Made by a program: the position numbers and the translations under genes
Shown here: piece after piece, positions 27,797 through 36,784 of the stretch
Layout of the letters: the number at the start of each line of letters is the position of its first letter
Numbering within the stretch: position 1 is the stretch's first letter
The notes under the pieces: generated by a model
Told to the model about the DNA's origin: nothing
The model's input: only the letters and a program-made list of their open reading frames with translations
The model's database searches: none
Source of the DNA: Vulcanimicrobiota bacterium
GTDB lineage: Bacteria > Vulcanimicrobiota > Xenobia > Xenobiales > JADMJV01
Assembly: GCA_017307785.1 (NCBI GenBank)
Contig: JAFKGI010000030.1
Location: forward strand, 34,677 to 98,676
Length of the DNA: 64,000 nucleotides
Direction of reading: 5' to 3'

Positions 27797-28848
27797 CGGG
27801 TCTGGAGCGTCGTCCGGCGCTGCAGGCTCAAGAGACCGAGCAACACGAAAGTCACTCCGAGAAACGACCCGCGCGGGTCGAGTTCCGGGACGCTGGCCAG
27901 GTTAAAACCGATGGCGTCTAGAGCCTGCAGGTCGCTGGTGCGAAGGACGCCCAGCTCTCCTGCCGCCAGGGTCGGGTCCATGAGGCCGAGGTTCAGGTTG
28001 TCTTTCCAGTGGCTGGCTTGCTGTCCATCGCCGCGGGTTCGACCGGTGGAAAAGAGGCCCAGGTTGGTGGCCCCTCCGTCCACGCTGAAGTAAGGTGTGC
28101 CTCCGACCCCCAGGTCGAGCACGCCCGGCCCGGCAGCCACACTGTCGGCGGAGTAGCGAAAGAGATCCAGCGGGCGCCACACTGCGAAGGGATTCAAGTC
28201 CGTATTGGGATTGCCATCCAGGATGTCCACCCCGCTCACGAAGCCGAGGGAGTGCAGAATTTCATGGGTCGCCACTCCTACGAAGTCGAAGGTTCCCGGG
28301 GTGATGCCGTCGCTCGGGTCAAAATCCCAGGCGAAAAGGCTGCTAAAGGTAATGGAAGCGTCGGGATTGGTGGAAGTCGCCGAAAACAGCCCCAGGGCCC
28401 GAGCCGTAGCTTGAGGTAAAGCCAGGAAGCGATTGTTGTTGCTGCCGTCGTTGTCCAGGGTGCGGGTTGAACTGCCCGAGCTCTGGGTGAGGAACTGGAG
28501 GCTGGGCGCGGCCGGCAGATTGGCCACTGCCTGAAAATCCAGATCCGAGGTGGCGTCGGCGATGAGTGCGTTGCGGACGGTGGTGTAGGAGAAGGCCGAG
28601 CCCAGAACGGTCACATCGGCTCCACCGAGAATCCCCGGCCCCAGGGCCTGAAAGTCTACGTTCAAGTAGATGTTGATCGGATCGGTGAAGAGAGCGCCGA
28701 CCCGGGCGGCCGCGGCTGCGAAGGCGTCGCCGGCCAGGGTGCCGGGGGCTGTGGAGGCGGTGGTGTTGAGGGTGATGGGAATGGCCCAGCCGCTACTGGC
28801 GGCAACGAATACCAGAGCGGCGGTACATAGCAATCTGCGAATCGGCAT
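27793..28848 (-). CDS. Secreted metalloprotease with PEP-CTERM-like anchor
   Basis: A 351-residue exported protein: signal peptide (about 1-22), then a zinc-protease domain with HEILH at 195-199 in VATHEILHSLGFVSG. This resembles the NF038122-type PEP-CTERM metalloproteases. The C terminus has a VPE motif, a hydrophobic stretch (LGVTFVLLGLLSL) and a basic end (QRRTT), the layout of PEP-CTERM sorting signals recognised by exosortase. No exosortase gene is in view. A palindromic repeat encodes DPRGS between the VPE motif and the hydrophobic helix. Confidence 0.8.
   Translation of the reverse strand: MPIRRLLCTAALVFVAASSGWAIPITLNTTASTAPGTLAGDAFAAAAARVGALFTDPINIYLNVDFQALGPGILGGADVTVLGSAFSYTTVRNALIADATSDLDFQAVANLPAAPSLQFLTQSSGSSTRTLDNDGSNNNRFLALPQATARALGLFSATSTNPDASITFSSLFAWDFDPSDGITPGTFDFVGVATHEILHSLGFVSGVDILDGNPNTDLNPFAVWRPLDLFRYSADSVAAGPGVLDLGVGGTPYFSVDGGATNLGLFSTGRTRGDGQQASHWKDNLNLGLMDPTLAAGELGVLRTSDLQALDAIGFNLASVPELDPRGSFLGVTFVLLGLLSLQRRTTLQTR
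27866..27879. repeat. Palindromic repeat GACCCGCGCGGGTC, copy 6
   Basis: A fully self-complementary copy in the last codons of the metalloprotease gene. It is also 70 nt beyond the stop of the convergent gene that ends at 27796. Confidence 0.6.
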
Positions 28849-28891
28849 CGGCCACCGTTCGCAGATTTACCGGAACTACCTGTTGGGACCG

Positions 28892-29359
28892 CTATTTGAG
28901 ATGGTGCAGCTCGTTGGCCACGGTCTCGCCCAGGATGCGATTCTGACGAAGGCTGCCGCGCACGACCTCGCCGGCCGCACCGGACAGGTCTCCGTTGAGA
29001 GCGCGACCTCCGGCATTGCCCACCGTGCTCAGTCCGTTGCAGGCCATGCGTCCGACGCCACGGATGGGTTCGCCGGCAAAAGCGGCTCCGCTGACCAGCA
29101 CCTGACCGTAGCCGCGGGCAGCGCCCTGAACGGCTGACCATTCTTCCTTGGGCACGCCGATCACGTTGTCGACTTGCTGGTGCAGTCCTTGCTGCAGAGA
29201 GTCCAGAGCTTTCCCGGGCTGCAGGCGCAGCAGGTTTCCGGAAACCTTGAGGCTCGTATCGATCTGGGTTCCCACGATTTTGGCCGCGCCCCGCACGGGT
29301 GCACTGACCAGGCGTGCGGCGTTGCCGCCGATTTTCCGAAGTCCTGAGAGAATGCCCAT
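28892..29359 (-). CDS. Gly/Ala-rich hypothetical protein, 155 aa
   Basis: A 155-residue protein (MGILSGLRKIGGNAARLVSA) with amphipathic Gly/Ala-rich segments and basic residues, and no signal peptide. It resembles the Ala/Gly-rich proteins encoded from 22.3 to 27.8 kb in composition but is shorter and less hydrophobic. AAAGGAAC lies about 11 nt before ATG 29359. It stands alone on its strand after the metalloprotease gene's upstream region. Function unknown. Confidence 0.55.
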   Translation of the reverse strand: MGILSGLRKIGGNAARLVSAPVRGAAKIVGTQIDTSLKVSGNLLRLQPGKALDSLQQGLHQQVDNVIGVPKEEWSAVQGAARGYGQVLVSGAAFAGEPIRGVGRMACNGLSTVGNAGGRALNGDLSGAAGEVVRGSLRQNRILGETVANELHHLK

Positions 29360-29448
29360 TTTGAGTCACCGTTCCTTTCGTCGTTCCCACCATTCTGGCG
29401 GAGCGGACGAGAGGAAGTTAGGAAACCCGGCCCCCGGTTGTAAACATT

Positions 29449-30063
29449 TCAGGTCAGTCCCTCATAGACGAATACACCGGGATACCGGGAGACCCATTCC
29501 GCGGCCCGTTGATCCAATTGCTCCGCTGTGGCCCGCTGACCCATGATGGTGAGGTGGCCGTAGGAGCCGGGCAGGCGTAGTTCGTAGTGGCGCTGTCGGC
29601 TCTGTTCCCAGGCGAGCCTAAACGGTCCCTTGCGGATCTTCTGGTAGAACGGCAGAACGATGCCCAGTTCCAGGCGGTGTTCGCCACGATTCAGGTCGAT
29701 CACGTCTCGGTAGTGGAAGCCCAGGAAGATCAGGCTGAGGGCGGCCAGGCACTCGCCGCTTACCGGTTCTTTCGAATACATCGGCACCGCCAGCAAGGCC
29801 ACGGGCACGGCCAGCAAAATCTTGACGACGACCTGGCTGGCACCCAGGACCAGCGACCCGCGCAGGTCGGAGTCTCCGATGTCCTTACGAGCCATTCCCG
29901 GAGCAAAGAAGATCATGGCAAAGACCGCTCCGCACAGGAAAATCGGCGAGAGCATGATTAGGAAGGGAATGGTTTCGCCCGGGTCGCTCCAGCGCATGGG
30001 GCGAGCCCAGGAGAGCAAGAAGAGATATCCCAGGGTCACGAACAAGAGCAATAGTCTTCCCAC
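29449..30063 (-). CDS. Membrane protein, 204 aa
   Basis: Four hydrophobic stretches at about residues 4-20, 32-54, 70-96 and 104-117 indicate a membrane protein. A 70-residue cytoplasmic C-terminal region rich in Arg, Gln and Tyr follows. It starts at GTG 30063, immediately after the TGA of the hybrid kinase, so the two are one transcript and probably one function. No family recognised; it could be an accessory of the kinase. Confidence 0.6.
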   Translation of the reverse strand: MGRLLLLFVTLGYLFLLSWARPMRWSDPGETIPFLIMLSPIFLCGAVFAMIFFAPGMARKDIGDSDLRGSLVLGASQVVVKILLAVPVALLAVPMYSKEPVSGECLAALSLIFLGFHYRDVIDLNRGEHRLELGIVLPFYQKIRKGPFRLAWEQSRQRHYELRLPGSYGHLTIMGQRATAEQLDQRAAEWVSRYPGVFVYEGLT

Positions 30064-33000
30064 TCAGGTCCCTCTCAGTTCGCGCAGGATTTGCAGCAGA
30101 GTCTCGGTTTTATAGGGCTTGGGCAGCAGGTGGTTGATCTTCAGACAGCCGGTTTCGCCGGGCAGACCACTGGCCGCGATGATGGGCAGGTTCGGGTCCA
30201 GTTCACGCAGGGCTCGGATGAGAGCCGGGCCGTTGAGCACGGGCATCATCATGTCGGTTAGCACCACCCGGATCTCTTTGCCCCGCGAGTGGTAGAGCTC
30301 GAGGGCTTCCGCACCGTTAGCCGCCAGTAAGACCTGGTAGCCGAACATTTCCAGGGTGCGGCGGGTGATCTTGCGCACCGGTTCTTCATCGTCCACCACC
30401 AGGATCAGCTCGCCCCGTCCTCGGGGCAGCTCTGCTTCCAGGCTGTCGGCGTCGTCGACCTGAAGATCCGGTCGAGCCGGTAGGAAAATTTCGAAGGTGG
30501 AGCCTTGCCCGGGTTGACTGTGGACCTGCATGAAGCCGCCGTGGCTCTTGATGATGGCCACCGAGGTGGACAGGCCCAGCCCGGTGCCCTGTCCTACTTC
30601 TTTGGTGGTAAAGAACGGGTCGAAGATTTTGTCCAGGTTCTCGGGGGAGATGCCCTGACCGTTGTCTTGAACCTGAAGGCGCAGATAGGGGTCTTTGCCG
30701 AGCGTGCGGTTCTCGGCGCGCAAGCTCAGGAAGCCGCCGTCGGGCATGGCGTCGCGGGCGTTGACGCATAGATTCATCAGCACCTGATGGATCTGGGTGG
30801 CGTCTCCCAGGATGGGCCAGAGGTCATCGGCGCAGGTGTCGCTCACTTCGATGGACTTGAGGAAGGTGTCGTTGGCGATCTTGGCCGCGTCTTTGAGCAG
30901 GCCGGCGATGGGAACGGCTACTCTTTCTCCGTCCACGCCGCGAGCGAAGGAAAGCAGTTGGCGCACCATCTCCGCGCCCCGTTCGGCGCAGCTGGAAATG
31001 GAGTCCACCAGTTCCCGGCTGTCAGGATCGACCAGTTGCAGTTCCAGCAGTTCGGTGGACATCAGGATGGGACCGAGGGCGTTGTTCAAGTCGTGGGCGA
31101 TGCCGCCGGCCAGGCGGCCGATGCTTTCCAGGCGCTGGGCCCGCAAGAACTGCTCCTCCAGGCGCTTGCGTTCGGTGACGTCGGTTTCGATGGCCAGGAT
31201 CGACTGCGGGGAGCCGTCGGCGTCGCGCACCAGCGTCCAACGGCAAATGACCGTTACCTGCTCGCCTCCGCGCCGCTCCACCTGGAGTTCGCCCTGCCAT
31301 TCACCGCTCTCCAGCAGCAGTCCGCGGGCCGTCTGGAAAGCCGACGGATCGAAGTTCAGCAGCTCTCCCAGAGGACGTCCGTGGGCTTCCTGGGCCGACC
31401 AGCCGTAGAGGCGCTCGGCTCCTTGATTCCAGTAGCTGACCCGCTGCTGCAAATCGCACGAAGAAATGGCGTCCTGGGCTTTGTCCAGCCAGGAGGCCTG
31501 TTCGCGCACGCGAGCGTCGCTCTGCTGGCGTTCCATTTCGGAAGCGGCGCGGGCGGCGAAGATCTTCAAGGTGGAAATCAGGAAGTCGGAGCTACGGATC
31601 GGTCGGGCGAAGAGGACCGCCAGCACGCCGAAGCATTCGCCGCGAGCGTTGAGCAGAGCGGAACCCGCGTAGGATTCCAGGGGAAAGGGCTGGCCGGCTC
31701 CACGCTCCACCACGAAAGATGGCTGCGTCAGCAAGTTCTCGCAGGGGGTTCCTTTCAGCTCGTAGTCAAAGTTGGGGCGCACCCGGCCGTCCCAGATGGC
31801 CGCCAGGGTTCGGGCCTTGCCGGCTTCCGGCGTGTTCAGCAGGGCGATGAAGCCGGCATCGGCCTGGGCGGCGTCGACCAGGTGGGCGGTCAATTGGCTG
31901 TAGAAGTCGTCGCCCACGCTGGCGGAAACGCCCTGGGCAATCGCCACCACCGCGTCCTGCAGGCGTTGGCGTTCGGCGCGGGCACGCAGGGTGACGATGC
32001 CGTAGGCCAGATCGTCGGCCAGTTCCTGGAGCAGCTTGATTTCGTCGGCCGAGAGGCTGGCCGGTTCGGCGCGAAACAGTCCGAGAAAGCCGAAAGTGCG
32101 CACTTCATCGCGCAAGGGCAGGTTGACCAGGCCCTGATAGCCGCGGAGACGGGCCGCGTCCATCCAGAGCGCGAAGCGGGCATCCTGGGTCAGATCGGAT
32201 ACTTCCATCACCCGGCCGTTGCGGATGACCTGTCCGGCCGGGCCCCGGCCCTCGGGTTTGTTTTCGTCCCAGCTGATTCGGATGCCCGTGAGATAGCCGT
32301 CTTCGTGCCCGGCGTGGGTTTGCGGCACGATGCTTTTGGCTTCGTCATCGAGGGCGTAGCCGACCCAGGCCATGGAATAGCCTCCCAGTTGCACGGCGAT
32401 GTTGCAGACCGCCTGCAGCAGTTCGGATTCGCTTTCGGCCCGCACCAGCGCTTCGTCGCAGTGGCGCAGCATCTGCAGCGAGCGATTGGCCGCCGTCAGC
32501 TCGTGGATATCGGTGCTGGTGCCCAGCCATTTGAGCACTTCCCCCTGCTCGGTCAGCAGGGGTTCGCCCCGATTGAGCCACCAGCGATACTCGCCATCGG
32601 CCCGGCGCAGGCGAAATTCGAAAGTGTAGTTGCCTCGGGTTCGCAGCGCTTCATCCCAGGCGCAGCGCGAGGCGGCCAGATCGGCCGGATGAAAACAAGA
32701 GATCCAGCCGTCTCCCAAACTGTCTTCCAGACTCAGTCCGGTATAGCTGACCCAGCGCCGGTTGAGGTAGGTGCACTTTCCTTCCGAATCAGTGGTCCAG
32801 ATGATTTGCGGCATCGACTCGGCCAGGGTGCGAAAATCCTCGGTGGCGCGCGCGGCTTCCGCTTCCGCCTGGCGTCGCTTGGTGATGTCCAGGCAGGTTC
32901 CCAGAGCCCGTACCGCCTTGCCCTGGGCGTCGAAGTAGGAGCGCCAGCGCTCTTCCACCACCTTGACGCGGCCGCTCTCGGTAAGGATGCGATGTTCGAT

Positions 33001-33801
33001 GACGCAGGGGCGCTCGTGCAGCAGCGAGCTTTCAAAGGCTCTGGCCACCGCCTCTCGATCCTCGGGGTGAACTTTTTCCAGGAACCTCTGGTGGGTGGGC
33101 TGGAATTCGGCCGGATCGGTGCCGAAAATTCGGTGGGTCTGGGGGGACCAGTTCACCTGCAGGCTCTCGACGTCGGTTTTCCAGCTGCCTAATTTGGCGA
33201 CCGTCTGAGCCTCCAGCAGCAGTGCCCGCTCTTGCTCGATCTGGTGGGCCAGCGCCAGTCGCTGGCTTTCGCCGGCCTGCAGGGCGATGGAGAAGGAGAG
33301 ATTGTCGGCCAGGGCGGTCAGCAGGCGCACCACTTCTGAATCAAAGTAGTCCGGCTGGTCGCCGTAGACGCAAAAGAGGCCTATTCTGCGGCCGTCTGAT
33401 TTGAGCGGAAAGGCCGCCGAGGAGCGAAAGCCACGGCGTAGGGCCGGCTCGCGCCAGGGGGCGAAGTCCTCGTCGGCGGCAATGTCATTGCAGACCGCGC
33501 TGATGCCGCTGCGAAAGGCCCGGCCGGAGGGGCCCCGGCCCAGAGAGTTGGCCTTGAGGGAAAGCTCGATTTCGTCGAGGTAGCCGCTCTCGTCGCCCCA
33601 ACGCGCCACCACTCCGACCTTGGTTTGATCCGGTTGCACCATGCCCACCCAGGCCATCAGCATGCCGCCCTCGACCGCGATGCGGCAGGCCGTCTCATAC
33701 AGCGCCATCGGTTCGGAAGCGCGCAAAATCGCCTCGTTGATGGCGCTGGCCATCGCGTAGAGGCGACTGAGTCGCAAGATGTTGGATTCGGCGGGCTTCA
33801 C
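30064..33801 (-). CDS. GAF/PAS hybrid sensor histidine kinase with receiver
   Basis: A 1245-residue soluble hybrid kinase. It starts with a GAF domain (about 20-185), then two PAS/PAC modules (about 200-445), two GAF modules (about 450-750) and a PAS module (about 765-885). The HisKA H-box GGIAHDLNN has H903. The HATPase has NLCVNARDAMPDGG, QDNGQGIS and GQGTGLGLS boxes. The C-terminal receiver has D1183 in VVLTDMMMP. It starts at GTG 33801 with no strong ribosome binding site. Its domain composition suits sensing of small molecules or redox state. A membrane-protein gene follows at once. Confidence 0.92.
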   Translation of the reverse strand: MKPAESNILRLSRLYAMASAINEAILRASEPMALYETACRIAVEGGMLMAWVGMVQPDQTKVGVVARWGDESGYLDEIELSLKANSLGRGPSGRAFRSGISAVCNDIAADEDFAPWREPALRRGFRSSAAFPLKSDGRRIGLFCVYGDQPDYFDSEVVRLLTALADNLSFSIALQAGESQRLALAHQIEQERALLLEAQTVAKLGSWKTDVESLQVNWSPQTHRIFGTDPAEFQPTHQRFLEKVHPEDREAVARAFESSLLHERPCVIEHRILTESGRVKVVEERWRSYFDAQGKAVRALGTCLDITKRRQAEAEAARATEDFRTLAESMPQIIWTTDSEGKCTYLNRRWVSYTGLSLEDSLGDGWISCFHPADLAASRCAWDEALRTRGNYTFEFRLRRADGEYRWWLNRGEPLLTEQGEVLKWLGTSTDIHELTAANRSLQMLRHCDEALVRAESESELLQAVCNIAVQLGGYSMAWVGYALDDEAKSIVPQTHAGHEDGYLTGIRISWDENKPEGRGPAGQVIRNGRVMEVSDLTQDARFALWMDAARLRGYQGLVNLPLRDEVRTFGFLGLFRAEPASLSADEIKLLQELADDLAYGIVTLRARAERQRLQDAVVAIAQGVSASVGDDFYSQLTAHLVDAAQADAGFIALLNTPEAGKARTLAAIWDGRVRPNFDYELKGTPCENLLTQPSFVVERGAGQPFPLESYAGSALLNARGECFGVLAVLFARPIRSSDFLISTLKIFAARAASEMERQQSDARVREQASWLDKAQDAISSCDLQQRVSYWNQGAERLYGWSAQEAHGRPLGELLNFDPSAFQTARGLLLESGEWQGELQVERRGGEQVTVICRWTLVRDADGSPQSILAIETDVTERKRLEEQFLRAQRLESIGRLAGGIAHDLNNALGPILMSTELLELQLVDPDSRELVDSISSCAERGAEMVRQLLSFARGVDGERVAVPIAGLLKDAAKIANDTFLKSIEVSDTCADDLWPILGDATQIHQVLMNLCVNARDAMPDGGFLSLRAENRTLGKDPYLRLQVQDNGQGISPENLDKIFDPFFTTKEVGQGTGLGLSTSVAIIKSHGGFMQVHSQPGQGSTFEIFLPARPDLQVDDADSLEAELPRGRGELILVVDDEEPVRKITRRTLEMFGYQVLLAANGAEALELYHSRGKEIRVVLTDMMMPVLNGPALIRALRELDPNLPIIAASGLPGETGCLKINHLLPKPYKTETLLQILRELRGT

Positions 33802-33875
33802 TTTGGCGGTGTTTTGTCATGACGCCCTGCGCAACCTCCACAGGGGGGCCTGGGAAAGGTGCAGAAGGGGCCGAG

Positions 33876-34463
33876 ATGAAACGCGTTCTTCTGCTGCTGA
33901 CCCTGCTGGTGGCGCCGGCCCTGGCCAAAGACAACACCTTGATCGTGCCCGGCAAATCCGTCGGACCCATTACCGCGCGCGCCACGCGGGCCGACCTGGT
34001 ACGCCTGTTTGGCGCGGCCAACCTCAAGAACGCCACGCTTTCTGAAGCCGAAGGCGAAACCGTGGCGGGCAGCATTCTTTTCGATCGAGATCCCAAGCGG
34101 CGCATGGAGGTGACCTGGACCAAGGACAAGCGCGTCGCATCCCTCAAGTTTTATGGGAAAACCAGCCTCTGGCACACCGCCGAAGGAGTCACGCTGGGGA
34201 CCAGCCTTGCCCGGCTCGAGCAGCTCAACGGCAAGCCCTTCAAGTTCAGTGGCTTCGGCTGGGATTACGGCGGCCAGATCCTGGACTGGCAGGGCGGCAA
34301 ACTGGGGAGGGCGCTCAAGAATGTCTGGCCCACTCTGGACCCCGGAGCCGAGGACGATAGCAACGAAGTGGTCGGGGACGGAGCTTTCTTTTCCGATGCG
34401 GTGCTGAAGAAGAATATGCATATCACGGTGGCCGTGATGCGAGTTCAACTGAATCCGGATTGA
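33876..34463 (+). CDS. Secreted protein of unknown function, 195 aa
   Basis: A 195-residue exported protein with a signal peptide (MKRVLLLLTLLVAPALA). The mature part is mixed strand and helix with no catalytic motif (SVGPITARATRADLVRLFG near the start). GAAGGGGCC precedes ATG 33876; the frame opens earlier at 33819 without a ribosome binding site. It diverges from the hybrid kinase, and the two starts are 74 nt apart, so they share a promoter region. Function unknown. Confidence 0.7.
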   Translation: MKRVLLLLTLLVAPALAKDNTLIVPGKSVGPITARATRADLVRLFGAANLKNATLSEAEGETVAGSILFDRDPKRRMEVTWTKDKRVASLKFYGKTSLWHTAEGVTLGTSLARLEQLNGKPFKFSGFGWDYGGQILDWQGGKLGRALKNVWPTLDPGAEDDSNEVVGDGAFFSDAVLKKNMHITVAVMRVQLNPD

Positions 34464-34539
34464 GAATTTAACCTGGTTCATCTGACGGCAATAAGCGCAT
34501 CCTTGGAGCCGGGCGGCGGCTGTGTCACACTGTAGATCT

Positions 34540-35505
34540 ATGGCAGGTATTTCCGTTCACAACCGGCTGATTCGCAATTCGTCGTCGACCGCCAAGGCCC
34601 GCAAGGCGGCCGAGGCTCCCGCTGCGCAGGCTCCTCAGGATCAGGTCAGGCTATCCTCGAGCAGCTCCGCGCCCTCCAAAGCCGTGCCCAATTTTGGGAC
34701 CTGGTCGGCCGGACCCCGGCAACTGCCGCCCGGTAGTTACGACGCCGGCACCATCAGCAAAGAGCAACTGGCCGGTCTCAAGAAGTCGAAGAATCCCCAG
34801 GAGCGTGCCCTGGGGGAAACCATCGAGCGCGCCCGCAAGAACTATGCGGAGCTGATGCAGAATGGCAGCCGGATTATCGCCAACCGCAACGAGGGAAACG
34901 GCGGCTCGCCGGTTCTGACCATCCTGCCTCCGGGCTTTGATCCGAGCAAGGAAACCCGCGTGCACACCCATTACCACGGGTTCACCCCGACCGTGGCCGA
35001 CCCCAAGGGGCACGCCGCCCGAACCACCGAGCAGATCGCGGAACTGCAGAAGAAGCAGCCGCAAACCGTGATGGTTCTGCCGGAAACCTCGAACGCCCAG
35101 GATGGAAACTATTCGACTCAGTGGACCAACGTGAAGAGTCAGGCGGAGACCACCAATCAGGCTCTGCGCGATGCCGGCGTTACCAATCCTACCTACCGCG
35201 TCGTCTCGGCTCATTCGGCGGGGGGCGAAGCGTTGCGCAAATCCATCGCCAACGTTCCCGAAGGCAAAGGGCTGCAGGCGGACCGTCTGGAGCTACTCGA
35301 CAGTCTTTATGGATCGCAGGACGCGATCTCGGAGTGGTCGCGCACTGCCAACGGGCGAGACTTGAAGTCGCTGGTCTACGTGCACGGCACCAACAACACC
35401 AACAACGACGCTGGCCTGCGCAAAGCCTTTGGCAATCGTTACCGGCGCGTCGAGGCCAAAGGGCACTACGAAGCCAATCATCAGATGGATCGTTTTCCCG
35501 ACTGA
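34540..35505 (+). CDS. Alpha/beta-hydrolase-like protein
   Basis: A 321-residue protein with a disordered Ser/Pro-rich start and an alpha/beta-hydrolase-type body. THYHGFTPT is an oxyanion-loop-like strand, TVMVLPE a core strand, and VVSAHSAGG has S226 in an AHSAG nucleophile elbow. LVYVHGTNNTNND and the C-terminal KGHYEANH may supply the Asp and His. No signal peptide. Its stop codon is part of a copy of the palindromic repeat. Substrate unknown; the elbow deviates from strict GxSxG. Confidence 0.65.
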   Translation: MAGISVHNRLIRNSSSTAKARKAAEAPAAQAPQDQVRLSSSSSAPSKAVPNFGTWSAGPRQLPPGSYDAGTISKEQLAGLKKSKNPQERALGETIERARKNYAELMQNGSRIIANRNEGNGGSPVLTILPPGFDPSKETRVHTHYHGFTPTVADPKGHAARTTEQIAELQKKQPQTVMVLPETSNAQDGNYSTQWTNVKSQAETTNQALRDAGVTNPTYRVVSAHSAGGEALRKSIANVPEGKGLQADRLELLDSLYGSQDAISEWSRTANGRDLKSLVYVHGTNNTNNDAGLRKAFGNRYRRVEAKGHYEANHQMDRFPD

Positions 35506-35517
35506 CCCGCACGGGTC
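35504..35517. repeat. Palindromic repeat GACCCGCACGGGTC, copy 7
   Basis: A perfect copy overlapping the stop of the hydrolase-like gene and 7 nt from the stop of the convergent KAP NTPase gene. It is the only hairpin-forming element between the two genes. Confidence 0.65.
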
Positions 35518-35523
35518 GCGGCC

Positions 35524-36774
35524 TTACACGCCGGCGCGGTAGAGCACCGTCTCACAGATTTGGAATTCGTTGGAAAGCATGTCCACGAAGGTGCGCAGGC
35601 TGGAAACCGGTTCGCCACGCAGAAAGCGACGTTTGCCTCCGCTATTGAAGCGCGCCAGCAACTGAATGAAGATGTTGCCGGCATTGACGGCCGAATCTTC
35701 GGTGACCTGGTAGAGTCGGGCCAGGAATCGATTGCGGTCCGTTTTCTCGCCGTCGTGGGTGATGATGGCGTGGGCATCGGCCAGCAGTCTCAAGAAAGAC
35801 GAGTCGCCCGATTTCTCTCGGGACAACTCTACGAACTGGCGGCGCAGGTCCGGCCAGGTCTCGATCAGGATCAACCAGACCAGCAAGCAGAAGCGGTCGG
35901 GACTGGCATCCGCCTCCGGGTCGAAGGCCCGGCAGGCAAAGGCGTATTTGGCGAAAGCACGGGCCAGCATGCGGGGATTGCGAGTGTCCCGGGCTTCTTC
36001 GAAAAGGGCCGAAAGCATGCGCGCTTCTTGCACCAGGTCGGTTTCCCGGCAGAGGTCCTTGAACTTGCTCTCCTGGTTGTCGATGGGCGGTAGACTGACG
36101 CGCAGGTCGAAGATTTTATCGAGGAAGTTCTCGACCGCCGGACTTTCCAGGTTGCCGTAGTGAGCCCGGACGGCCGAGGTCAGCACCTCGGGATCGTAAG
36201 CCACCACGAAGGTCGGCCCGGTTCCCGCTTCGGTCAGAAAGTAGAGGGACTCCAGCACCGGAATTTGCTGGGCCGGGGGCATGCGATCCAGGTCGTCCAC
36301 GCAGACCAACCAGCGAGTGGAACCCAGCAGTTTGTGAAAGCGAGCGCGGCATTCCTGGCTGTCAAAAACGCCTTCCTTGCGCGACTCCGCTCCGAACAGC
36401 TTTTTGACCAGTTCGGTGCGAATGTAGGCGGGGGGACCCGCCAGGGAGCCGACCAACCACTGACACACCTCCTGGGCTTCGGCGGCCTGGTCGGTGTCCT
36501 GGAATCCACGAGCCAGCACTCGTACCAAGGGCTGCAGATAGTCGTTGGGGGAGCGCCAGGGATTGAGGCGAGCCTGCTGGCCGACGGCGGAACTGCCTTT
36601 GGCTTTGCTCCAAAGGCGTGACAGAACATCGGTCTTGCCCCGACCGGATGCCCCCTGAATGCCGACCATGGAGCCGCTCGGCATGCTCTCGATATGGCGG
36701 AGCAGGCCCTCGGCGAATCGGTCGTGTTCGAAACAGTCCTGGTGAACGATGTCCGGGACTTTTGTCAGAATCAT
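35524..36774 (-). CDS. KAP-type P-loop NTPase
   Basis: A 416-residue P-loop NTPase of the KAP/STAND kind. The Walker A motif GASGRGKTD is at 41-49 and the Walker B LVCVDDLDRM has D160/D161. A sensor-like PTFVVAYDPEVL strand follows. KAP NTPases often carry inserted membrane helices; none is evident here, so it is probably soluble. It is the third gene of a minus-strand operon, 10 nt after the zinc-ribbon gene. Its role is unknown; KAP proteins are thought to organise membrane complexes or act in defence. Confidence 0.78.
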   Translation of the reverse strand: MILTKVPDIVHQDCFEHDRFAEGLLRHIESMPSGSMVGIQGASGRGKTDVLSRLWSKAKGSSAVGQQARLNPWRSPNDYLQPLVRVLARGFQDTDQAAEAQEVCQWLVGSLAGPPAYIRTELVKKLFGAESRKEGVFDSQECRARFHKLLGSTRWLVCVDDLDRMPPAQQIPVLESLYFLTEAGTGPTFVVAYDPEVLTSAVRAHYGNLESPAVENFLDKIFDLRVSLPPIDNQESKFKDLCRETDLVQEARMLSALFEEARDTRNPRMLARAFAKYAFACRAFDPEADASPDRFCLLVWLILIETWPDLRRQFVELSREKSGDSSFLRLLADAHAIITHDGEKTDRNRFLARLYQVTEDSAVNAGNIFIQLLARFNSGGKRRFLRGEPVSSLRTFVDMLSNEFQICETVLYRAGV

Positions 36775-36784
36775 TAACTGTCCT

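Noticed and set aside
29288..29301. Possible further copy of the palindromic repeat
   Set aside because: It has two mismatches and lies near the start of a gene, unlike the 3'-end copies.
22359..29359. Cluster as a prophage region with tape-measure-like proteins
   Set aside because: No capsid, portal, terminase, tail or integrase gene is present and the composition matches the rest of the window.
29855..29868. Possible further copy of the palindromic repeat
   Set aside because: It has one mismatch but lies in the middle of a membrane-protein gene, so coincidence is likely.
30787..33192. 801-codon plus-strand frame opposite the GAF/PAS hybrid kinase
   Set aside because: The opposite strand encodes a canonical hybrid kinase over the same bases; this frame has no motif or ribosome binding site.
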